Shown: piece after piece, positions 1-5,512 of the stretch | How positions within the stretch are numbered: position 1 is the stretch's first letter | Layout of the letters: each line of letters opens with the position of its first letter | Assembly: GCA_016840905.1 (NCBI GenBank) | Contig: JAEORM010000019.1 | Coordinates: 1 to 5,903, forward strand | Direction: 5' to 3' | Origin: Candidatus Gerdarchaeota archaeon | GTDB taxonomy: Archaea > Asgardarchaeota > Heimdallarchaeia > JABLTI01 | DNA length: 5,903 nucleotides | The notes under the pieces: generated by a model | What the model saw: the letters and a program-made list of their open reading frames with translations, nothing else | Databases searched by the model: none | What the model was told of the DNA's origin: nothing | Program-made: the position numbers and the translations under genes

Positions 1-1050
1 ACCAGTTGTTTGATCTTGATAAATATACCACATCTCAGCCATTGTTGTTGTACTATCATTGATTATATGAGTACCAGTTGAATCATAGTATAAAGCTTCA
101 AATTCTGGCACATTTAAAATACAGGTAGTTGAGTTAAAAGTAAAACTTGGGTCAGGTAGGCTAATATAACGCCAATTAATTGAATCCATAGCTTCACTTA
201 AAGCAGCATAAATTGCTTCTACTGATAATGTTAAGCAATTTTTAACTGTGTCATAATAGGTTGTTTCCCAATCATCAGCATCAGTTATTGAAACATTAAG
301 ATCGTTATAAAGGTCTTGGGCAACTGGCCAGACACTCATAGCTAAATCTTCTGCAGCTGTTTTGGCATCTGCTGCAGCAATTTCGGTAGGGGCAAGTGTA
401 AAGAAATTATTAACATAAACTGTTAAATCTTGATAATTGATATTGAAAGCAACAGGATCAAAATAGGCTTTTTCATTACCATTATCAATTGCATTTTCAA
501 AGATATCTATCTTAGTTTGATTAAGATATCCCCATGGAGCAGTTACATTATCCCAGAGAGCTTTGAAAAATCCTGCTTGAGCAATATAATGACTCATAGC
601 TCCTGCATAAAATGCAGCCATTTCATAATCAGTGTCATTTTTCAATAATTCAGTTACTAATTTATCATATTCTACTTGTGCTCTATCTGATAAACTGCTA
701 TTAACCACTGTGGTACCTGTTCCATCAAGAAGCAGAACTTGCCCATCTATATCACCATAGGTTCCCGGACTATACCCGTACGGATAACTAGCATTATCCA
801 TATATGGAGCTTCTACACCATTCCAGAAGGGTATAAGATTTTCAGTAATCCATGATATTTTTGCTTCTGGGAACATTGAAACTGCTTCCCAAGTAAGCCA
901 TTGATGGGTTGAAAATCTAGGACGTGTTAATAAGTAATTACTGGATACGCTTTCTCTAGCTTTCCAACCTAACACGTATGAGGGTACCATTGGAATTAAT
1001 ACAATAAACATTGCACTTATAGCTAACAATGTTTTAGTTGATTTCTTCAT
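1..1050 (-). CDS. Secreted zinc-dependent phospholipase C-like protein with a degenerate metal site (partial, C-terminus beyond left edge)
   Basis: An open frame of 350 codons runs from an ATG at 1050 to the left edge without a stop. It begins with a signal peptide (Lys-rich start, hydrophobic residues 8-28). Cleavage after VLG28 would leave Trp29 as the mature N-terminus, as in Bacillus cereus phospholipase C and S1/P1 nuclease, where the terminal Trp binds zinc. Family-like segments follow in order: STHQWLTWEAV (residues 48-57, His49), APYMDNASY (Asp85), FYAGAMSHYIAQ (His154) and FENAID (Glu185). Compared from memory with B. cereus PLC, Trp1, His14, Asp55, His118 and Glu146 have counterparts. 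His69, Asp122 (here Gln158), His128 (Ala164) and His142 (about Ile181) do not. The protein may therefore be an altered or inactive enzyme on the cell surface. Eight N-X-S/T sequons (N86, 117, 138, 168, 177, 252, 306, 331) fit an exported archaeal glycoprotein. It already exceeds the roughly 245-residue bacterial enzyme, so a C-terminal extension exists. The ORF and its export are secure; the family call is moderate. Confidence 0.7.
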   Translation of the reverse strand, partial: MKKSTKTLLAISAMFIVLIPMVPSYVLGWKARESVSSNYLLTRPRFSTHQWLTWEAVSMFPEAKISWITENLIPFWNGVEAPYMDNASYPYGYSPGTYGDIDGQVLLLDGTGTTVVNSSLSDRAQVEYDKLVTELLKNDTDYEMAAFYAGAMSHYIAQAGFFKALWDNVTAPWGYLNQTKIDIFENAIDNGNEKAYFDPVAFNINYQDLTVYVNNFFTLAPTEIAAADAKTAAEDLAMSVWPVAQDLYNDLNVSITDADDWETTYYDTVKNCLTLSVEAIYAALSEAMDSINWRYISLPDPSFTFNSTTCILNVPEFEALYYDSTGTHIINDSTTTMAEMWYIYQDQTTG

Positions 1051-1058
1051 ATTGTTAT

Positions 1059-1064
1059 TCACCC
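1059..1064 (-). promoter_or_regulatory. Shine-Dalgarno site of the phospholipase-like gene
   Basis: On the minus strand GGGTGA lies 8 nt before the ATG at 1050. Its GGTGA core pairs with the UCACC of the archaeal 16S 3' end. It supports this ATG as the start, which also places the signal peptide exactly at the N-terminus. Confidence 0.6.
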
Positions 1065-1070
1065 AAGGCT

Positions 1071-1115
1071 TAGTTTAACCTAGTTTCAAACTAAACTCTG
1101 TATATAAAAAAACTA
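1071..1115 (-). promoter_or_regulatory. TATA box with surrounding hexamer repeats: candidate regulated promoter of the phospholipase-like gene
   Basis: Read on the minus strand, TTTATATA at 1108-1101 is a good archaeal TATA box, about 50 nt before the ATG at 1050, which predicts transcription starting near 1078. Four copies of one hexamer surround it, written on the plus strand: TAGTTT at 1071-1076 and 1081-1086, AAACTA at 1088-1093 and 1110-1115. The middle two form a perfect 13-bp palindrome, TAGTTTCAAACTA. The first two are exactly 10 bp apart, one helical turn. A palindrome between the TATA box and the start site is where many archaeal repressors bind. The TATA call is reasonable; the operator function is inference. 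Confidence 0.5.
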
Positions 1116-1135
1116 TCATTATTTAAAAAAAGTAA
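1106..1135 (-). terminator. T-rich termination region after the HMG-CoA reductase gene
   Basis: Downstream of the stop at 1168 the minus strand carries T7 runs at 1131-1125 and 1112-1106 without a strong GC hairpin. Archaeal RNA polymerase commonly terminates at such runs. The second run overlaps the promoter of the next gene, so these two minus-strand genes are probably separate transcription units even though they lie in the same direction, 117 bp apart. Confidence 0.4.
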
Positions 1136-1167
1136 AGTCGAATTTCAACCAGTCATATTTCCACTTA

Positions 1168-2469
1168 TCAATCGACTTTTTCCTTCATTTCAGATAATAG
1201 TTCCACAGCACGAGAGTATTTAACATTATTTTCATCGATCATTTTTTGAGCGATGATTTCGATTTCATCATCAACTGCACCAGCAGCTACAGCAATGTTT
1301 TTTGAATGTAATTTCATATGACCTTTTATTATTCCTGTTGTAGCTAAAGCTCTTAATGCACCAAGATTCTGAGCTAATCCAACTGTTACTGCTACTTGAG
1401 CTAATTCAGAAGCGCTTGTAATTCGCATGATTTTCAAAGCAATTTGAGCAACAGGATTTGTTTTAGTAGCACCACCTATTATTCCAACTGCTAAAGGTAT
1501 TTCAATAGAACCTATTAAATCACCATTTTCATTTTTATCCCAATGTGTTAATGATCCATAATGACCATCTCTTGCTGCATAAGCATGAGCTCCAGCTTCA
1601 ATCGCTCGAGTATCATTTGCTGTTGCTAGAATTACTGCGGAAATACCATTCATCACACCTTTATTATGAGTTGCAGCCCTATAGGGATCAGATTCAGCAA
1701 AAGCTGCTGCTGCAACAATATTGTCAACAACTTCCTCACCACCAAGTTGATCTTTAGGGATTGTACATGAAGATCTAGCTAAACGCAAATCAGTTAAATT
1801 CGAGAGTATTCTAAGAAGTACTCTTCCCCCTGTTATTTCCTCTATATATGGTGAAACTATTTCTGCCATAGAGCTTACTGCATTAGCCCCCATAGCATCT
1901 AAACAATCAACCAACAATTCACAGATAACCATCTTTCCCACTCGAGTATCAATTATTTTTGTTCTAAGATCTTTTGCTCCTCCACCTAAAGCAACCATTG
2001 TTTTTCCACTTCTATTAGCAATTTCTAGTATCTCATCTTTATGAGCTAAAATAATTTCAACAGCTTCTTGATGATTTGTAAGATCTAAAATTTGAATTTG
2101 CCCAATCATTATTTGATCAGTTGTTGAAGCTTTAAACCCACCAGTTGATAATGTTAATTTAGCAGAATTACATGATGCAGCTATAACAGAAGGCTCTTCA
2201 ATAGCCATAGGAACAGAATAAGCTTTATCATTGATTATGAAATTTACTGCAAGACCAAAAGGTACTGCCAAAGCACCAACAGCATTTTCTACCATTCGAT
2301 TAATGGTATCCAGTTCCAATGAACCTGTATTCATTAAAATAGCTATATCTTCATCGGTTAATTCTGGAACGTATTGTTGAATTCTCTTCAATCGTTCTTC
2401 ACTTGTTAATTTATAAAATCCAGAAAAACTAGGTATGGATTCATTATCAGGAGTTTTTTCATCAACCAT
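1168..2469 (-). CDS. Class II hydroxymethylglutaryl-CoA reductase (433 aa)
   Basis: The enzyme reduces HMG-CoA to mevalonate with two NAD(P)H, the committed step to isoprenoids and, in archaea, membrane lipids; it acts in the cytosol. The sequence is full-length for class II (Pseudomonas mevalonii, about 428 residues), soluble, with no membrane segments. With the ATG at 2469 as residue 1, the catalytic set is complete: Glu92 (EEPSVIAA), Lys270 (THNKGVMNG), Asp286 (ATANDTR) and His388 (KLHSKNIAV). Other hallmarks are GGGAKD, the GANAVSSMAEIVSP segment, ILSNLTDLRLAR, DPYRAATHNKG and GGATKT. The class is called degradative after P. mevalonii, but several archaea use class II enzymes biosynthetically, and no mevalonate-catabolism genes are seen here. 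A reading from a TTG at 2475 adds two residues but leaves no spacing after the ribosome site. The position equal to P. mevalonii Asp146 appears to be Gly155, so cofactor preference may differ. The gene is divergent from the Fe-S pair. Confidence 0.95.
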   Translation of the reverse strand: MVDEKTPDNESIPSFSGFYKLTSEERLKRIQQYVPELTDEDIAILMNTGSLELDTINRMVENAVGALAVPFGLAVNFIINDKAYSVPMAIEEPSVIAASCNSAKLTLSTGGFKASTTDQIMIGQIQILDLTNHQEAVEIILAHKDEILEIANRSGKTMVALGGGAKDLRTKIIDTRVGKMVICELLVDCLDAMGANAVSSMAEIVSPYIEEITGGRVLLRILSNLTDLRLARSSCTIPKDQLGGEEVVDNIVAAAAFAESDPYRAATHNKGVMNGISAVILATANDTRAIEAGAHAYAARDGHYGSLTHWDKNENGDLIGSIEIPLAVGIIGGATKTNPVAQIALKIMRITSASELAQVAVTVGLAQNLGALRALATTGIIKGHMKLHSKNIAVAAGAVDDEIEIIAQKMIDENNVKYSRAVELLSEMKEKVD

Positions 2470-2475
2470 TATCAA

Positions 2476-2480
2476 TCACC
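2476..2480 (-). promoter_or_regulatory. Shine-Dalgarno site that sets the HMG-CoA reductase start
   Basis: GGTGA on the minus strand ends 6 nt before the ATG at 2469 but directly abuts an in-frame TTG at 2475. The spacing favours the ATG, giving a protein beginning MVDEK. Confidence 0.65.
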
Positions 2481-2645
2481 AATAAATCAAAACAACATAG
2501 TTTTTTTTATCAGTTAAAAGATTTCCTAAAATATGAGAAATTTTATTAAAAAAATAACTTTGTTATTTATTCACATCTAAAACAAAGTATTAAGTTTTAT
2601 TAATGGTAAGCAACCATATAGGAATAATTATGCATTTAAAGTTGT
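2481..2645. promoter_or_regulatory. Divergent promoter region between HMG-CoA reductase and cysteine desulfurase, with inverted repeats
   Basis: This very AT-rich spacer must drive both flanking genes. It contains a perfect inverted repeat, AAATAAC (2552-2558), TTT, GTTATTT (2562-2568). An overlapping alternative pairs CTTTGTT (2558-2564) with AACAAAG (2581-2587). Near the desulfurase start is ATGGT (2603-2607) with ACCAT (2613-2617). For the minus strand a TATA-like TTTAATAAAA lies around 2552-2543, about 75 nt before the ATG. In DNA this AT-rich, short inverted repeats arise by chance fairly often, so operator roles are only suggestions. Confidence 0.4.
2613..2622 (+). promoter_or_regulatory. 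Candidate TATA box of the desulfurase-scaffold unit, placing the start of transcription at or near the ATG
   Basis: ACCATATAGG is centred about 29 nt before the ATG at 2646. Archaeal initiation normally falls about 22-27 nt after the TATA centre, so the mRNA would be leaderless or nearly so. This agrees with the lack of any Shine-Dalgarno match in the 15 nt before that ATG. An alternative TATA-like TTTTATTA at 2595-2602 would give a short leader instead. Confidence 0.35.
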
Positions 2646-3905
2646 ATGCAAGATAATTTAGAACAGAAGGAAAGTATATTGTCTGAAGAAGAAATGAAAG
2701 TCTACATGGATCATGGAGCTACCACAGCAGTGGACCCAGAAGTAAAGGAAGAAATGATGAAATATTTCAATGTTGAATATGGAAATGCATCACAGTTGTA
2801 TGAACTTGGTAGAAACGCTCATCTTGCTGTAGAATTAGCTCGTGAACGTTTAGCGAAATTACTTGGTGCGCAACCTCGAGAGATTCTATTCAATTCTGGT
2901 GGAACAGAAGCTGATAATACTGCTCTTAAAGGGATTATGTTATCAAATAAAACCAAGAAAAAACATATGATTACTTCTGTTATTGAGCATCCTGCAATAT
3001 TAAGAACGGCTGAATTTTTAGAAACACAAGGAATTAAAGTGACCTATCTTCCCGTAGATGAATATGGTCTTGTAAATTCTGAGGAATTAAAAGAAGCAGT
3101 CACTCAAGATACTGCATTAGTTTCAATTATGCATGCCAATAATGAAATTGGAACAATTGAACCAATAAAAGAATTGGCTGAGATAGCTCATGATGGTGGA
3201 GCATTATTCCATACGGATGCTGTTCAAACTGTAGGAAAAATCCCAGTTGATGTTAAGGATTTAGGAGTAGATTTACTTTCTTTAAGTTCTCATAAAATCT
3301 ATGGTCCAAAAGGTGTAGGTGCCCTCTATAAAAAACAAGGTGTTAATGTTCAACCACTGATTCATGGTGGTGGTCATGAAGGAGGATTTCGATCGGGAAC
3401 AGAAAACGTTACCGGCATAGTTGGTTTAGGGAAAGCTGCTGAGATAGCTATGAATAAATTACCTACTGAAAAAGAACGACTCACTAAAATGAGAGATAAA
3501 TTAATTGAAAACTTGCTAAAGGTAAAGGACTCCAAATTAAATGGACATCCCACAAAGCGTTTACCCCATAATCTGAATATTGTTTTTAAGTACATAGAAG
3601 GAGAAGCATTAATACTACGATTAGATGCTCGAGGAATCTATGGTTCTACTGGTTCTGCTTGTTCTACAAAGAAATTAGAAGCTTCACATGTCCTTTTAGC
3701 TATTGGATTAAGACATGAGGTTGCTCATGGTTCTTTACGTTTAACTTTAGGAAGATGGAATACTGAAAAAGAAGTTGATTATGTTAACAAGGTTGTTCCT
3801 GAAGTAGTTGAGCAATTACGAGCAATGTCTGCTTTCACAAAAGAAACCGAAGGTTTTGTTATGAGCTTAAAAGATGACCATGACGAGGATCATTCTGAAA
3901 CTTGA
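2646..3905 (+). CDS. Cysteine desulfurase, IscS/NifS type (419 aa)
   Basis: This PLP enzyme takes sulfur from L-cysteine, releases alanine and carries a persulfide that it passes to the Fe-S scaffold or other acceptors in the cytosol. The family signature MDHGATT lies at residues 21-27. PLP contacts visible are GGTEADN (85-91), His115 (EHPAI), Asn166 (NNEIG), Asp191 and Gln194 (TDAVQ). The Schiff-base lysine is Lys217 in SSHKIYG. The sulfur-carrying cysteine is Cys339 in GSACSTKKLEASHVL, in the long mobile loop typical of IscS/NifS rather than SufS. The substrate-side GSLRLTLGRWNT is at 362-373. Two additions flank the usual core: about 16 residues before the normal start MKVYMDHG, and an acidic, His-containing tail (DDHDEDHSET) after the core. 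An internal ATG at 2694 would remove the first, but the likely leaderless promoter favours 2646. The scaffold gene follows 61 bp downstream, probably in one operon. Whether to call it iscS or nifS cannot be settled from sequence alone. Confidence 0.95.
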   Translation: MQDNLEQKESILSEEEMKVYMDHGATTAVDPEVKEEMMKYFNVEYGNASQLYELGRNAHLAVELARERLAKLLGAQPREILFNSGGTEADNTALKGIMLSNKTKKKHMITSVIEHPAILRTAEFLETQGIKVTYLPVDEYGLVNSEELKEAVTQDTALVSIMHANNEIGTIEPIKELAEIAHDGGALFHTDAVQTVGKIPVDVKDLGVDLLSLSSHKIYGPKGVGALYKKQGVNVQPLIHGGGHEGGFRSGTENVTGIVGLGKAAEIAMNKLPTEKERLTKMRDKLIENLLKVKDSKLNGHPTKRLPHNLNIVFKYIEGEALILRLDARGIYGSTGSACSTKKLEASHVLLAIGLRHEVAHGSLRLTLGRWNTEKEVDYVNKVVPEVVEQLRAMSAFTKETEGFVMSLKDDHDEDHSET

Positions 3906-3929
3906 AGCGAAAATTAAAAAATAGATACC

Positions 3930-3958
3930 TTATATGAGAATATATTTACTTGAGATGA
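3930..3958 (+). promoter_or_regulatory. TATA-like elements and weak Shine-Dalgarno before the scaffold gene
   Basis: The 61-bp gap between the desulfurase and the scaffold holds TATA-like CTTATATG (3930-3937) and GAATATATTT (3938-3947). It also holds GAGATGA (3952-3958), one mismatch from the GAGGTGA consensus, 8 nt before the ATG at 3967. The scaffold may thus have an extra internal promoter as well as read-through from the gene upstream. Such motifs are common in AT-rich DNA. Confidence 0.35.
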
Positions 3959-3966
3959 CTTAAATC

Positions 3967-4350
3967 ATGCTATATACCAAGAAAGTGATGGAGCATTTTA
4001 CCAATCCACAAAATGTCGGTAAGATAGAAAATTACGATGGAATAGGCATAGTTGGAAATCCTAAATGTGGAGATACAATGGAGATTACCATAAAGGTAAA
4101 GGATGGAAGATTAGAGGATATAAAATTCAGAACATTTGGTTGTGCTTCAGCAATTGCTACAAGTAGTATAACAACAGTTATGGCAAAAGGTATGACCTTG
4201 GATGAGGCTTTAAAGTTAACCAGAAATGATATTGCTAATGAATTAGATGGTCTTCCTCCTCATAAAATGCATTGCAGTAATTTAGCAGTTGATGCATTAC
4301 ATAAAGCAATTGAAAATTATAAAGAAGAAAAAGAGAAAAAGGAAGAATAA
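3967..4350 (+). CDS. Iron-sulfur cluster scaffold, IscU / NifU N-terminal type (127 aa)
   Basis: The protein is the platform on which [2Fe-2S] clusters are built with sulfur from the neighbouring desulfurase, then passed to apo-proteins. It is a stand-alone U-type domain of usual length (E. coli IscU has 128 residues), without the C-terminal domains of full NifU. All cluster residues are present: Cys34 and Asp36 in GNPKCGD, Cys59 in FRTFGCASAIATSS, and Cys103 in LPPHKMHCSNLAVDA, with Lys100 and His102 in the LPPxKxHC motif recognised in IscU by the Hsp70 chaperone. GNP rather than GAP before the first cysteine is seen in NifU-like and archaeal members. The last dozen residues are almost only Lys and Glu. 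The A-rich DNA encoding them is a T-rich tract on the other strand, just past the end of the convergent aminotransferase gene. No chaperone, ferredoxin, A-type carrier or regulator gene follows. Confidence 0.95.
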   Translation: MLYTKKVMEHFTNPQNVGKIENYDGIGIVGNPKCGDTMEITIKVKDGRLEDIKFRTFGCASAIATSSITTVMAKGMTLDEALKLTRNDIANELDGLPPHKMHCSNLAVDALHKAIENYKEEKEKKEE

Positions 4351-4364
4351 TTTTAGCAATTATT
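4346..4364. terminator. Shared AT hairpin spanning both stop codons of convergent genes
   Basis: AATAATT (4346-4352) and AATTATT (4358-4364) form a perfect 7-bp inverted repeat around a 5-base loop, covering the stop codons of the scaffold (4348-4350) and the aminotransferase (4360-4362). On the minus strand it is followed by a pyrimidine, T-rich stretch (about 4345-4318) inside the scaffold gene, suitable for archaeal termination. On the plus strand no comparable T run follows closely. The stem has no G-C pair and is weak, so the T tract probably matters more than the hairpin. Confidence 0.4.
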
Positions 4365-5499
4365 TGAAAATGTCATGTAAGGTTTCTACGATTAATTGCA
4401 TATTCTCCTTGGTAACACCAGGATGTATTGGTATTTCAAAATGAGTTTTGCCTATACGTTCAGCTACAGGACAATTAACTTTACTATAATCTGGGAATTT
4501 TATGAATTTTGCCCAGTAATAATAATCATTAATTTCTGTATAAGCTGGTTGTTTATAAGATGGAATATCATAAATTTGTCGAGAACCTATTTCTTTAGCT
4601 TTTAATTTTTCAATAACTGTTTGTACTGGCAGGTCTTCTCTATCAGTTCTCCCAGCAGCAATATACCAACCATGAATTGCTTTATCATAGATTTTTTGTA
4701 AAGCAAATCCTTTAAGGTCAGCTGTTTCTTTGATTAAGAATTCAGCATTTTCTTTTCGAGCTTTTAACATCGCAGGTAATTTTTTCATTTGTTCAATTCC
4801 AATAGCTGCATGAAGATTTGAAGTACGATAATTATAACCAATTTTTGTATGGAAATAGCCACCTTTTAGAGTTCGTCCATGATTACGAATGCATAAAATT
4901 TCATCTTTTAATTCTTCACTGTCTGTAACAATTGCTCCTCCTTCACCAAAGGGTAAGTTCTTAGAAGCATAAAATGAAAAACAACCTACATTGCCTATTG
5001 TTCCAGTATGTTTACCATCAAAATAAGCTCCATGAGATTGACAAGCATCTTCAATTAGTAATAAGTTATGATCATCAGCGATATCTTTCAAAGCTTTCAT
5101 ATCACAGGGATTGCCAAATATATGAACTGGTAGAATAGCTTTTGTTTTTTTAGTTATTTTTTCTTCTACTTTCTCAGGGTCAATATTATATGTTTCAGGA
5201 TCAATATCTGCAAATATGGGTATTGCACCATTGAACAAGATACTATTACTAGAAGCAATAAAAGTAAATGGTGTAGTAATAACTTCATCACCAGGTTTAA
5301 TGCCTGTACATTCTATAGCTAAATGGAGAGCAGTTGTACCATTAGCAGTTACAATAGCATATTTAGATTTAACAAACTCTGAGAATTGTTTTTCGAATTC
5401 TCTGGCAACTGGGCCTTCAGCCAAATATTTCGAATCAATCACATCATTCAAAGCTTTCTTCTCAGCTTCTCCAATCTGTGGATCTACTACTTTTATCAT
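4360..5499 (-). CDS. DegT/DnrJ/EryC1-family PLP aminotransferase, probably acting on a nucleotide-linked keto-sugar (379 aa)
   Basis: Members of this family transfer an amino group, usually from glutamate, to a keto group of a UDP-, GDP- or dTDP-linked sugar, supplying amino sugars for surface polysaccharide or protein glycans. With the ATG at 5499 as residue 1, the fold signatures run in order: NGTTALHLAI (53-62), TPFTFIASSNSI, the PLP-pyridine Asp151 in EDACQSHGA, the Schiff-base Lys180 in SFYASKNLPFGEGG, and GYNYRTSNLHAAIGIEQ (221-237). The C-terminal small domain ends with HFEIPIHPGVT. Length is normal for the family. Tracing the frame further, to a TTG at 5514, adds five residues, but the GAGG ribosome site lies within that extension, so the ATG is preferred. 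No sugar dehydratase, epimerase or glycosyltransferase is next to it in the window, so the sugar and amination position cannot be named. The gene is convergent with the scaffold gene and transcribed independently. Confidence 0.9.
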   Translation of the reverse strand: MIKVVDPQIGEAEKKALNDVIDSKYLAEGPVAREFEKQFSEFVKSKYAIVTANGTTALHLAIECTGIKPGDEVITTPFTFIASSNSILFNGAIPIFADIDPETYNIDPEKVEEKITKKTKAILPVHIFGNPCDMKALKDIADDHNLLLIEDACQSHGAYFDGKHTGTIGNVGCFSFYASKNLPFGEGGAIVTDSEELKDEILCIRNHGRTLKGGYFHTKIGYNYRTSNLHAAIGIEQMKKLPAMLKARKENAEFLIKETADLKGFALQKIYDKAIHGWYIAAGRTDREDLPVQTVIEKLKAKEIGSRQIYDIPSYKQPAYTEINDYYYWAKFIKFPDYSKVNCPVAERIGKTHFEIPIHPGVTKENMQLIVETLHDIFK

Positions 5500-5508
5500 C
5501 AATTGGTT

Positions 5509-5512
5509 CCTC
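5509..5512 (-). promoter_or_regulatory. Shine-Dalgarno site deciding the aminotransferase start
   Basis: GAGG on the minus strand lies 9 nt before the ATG at 5499. A start at the in-frame TTG (5514) would place this site inside the coding sequence, so the protein probably begins MIKVVDPQ. Confidence 0.5.

Noticed and set aside
430..648. Plus-strand open frame of 72 codons
   Set aside because: It lies fully antisense to the phospholipase-like gene, has no ribosome site and looks like a chance frame in AT-rich DNA.
1545..1757. Plus-strand frame rich in Leu, Gln and His
   Set aside because: It is antisense to the highly conserved core of HMG-CoA reductase; its odd composition is the mirror of that coding sequence.
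3374..3595. Minus-strand frame inside the desulfurase gene
   Set aside because: It overlaps conserved desulfurase sequence and has no family feature or start signal.
4396..4605. Plus-strand hydrophobic frame downstream of the scaffold gene
   Set aside because: It is antisense to the aminotransferase C-terminus; the aromatic, Ile-rich composition is what AT-rich antisense gives.
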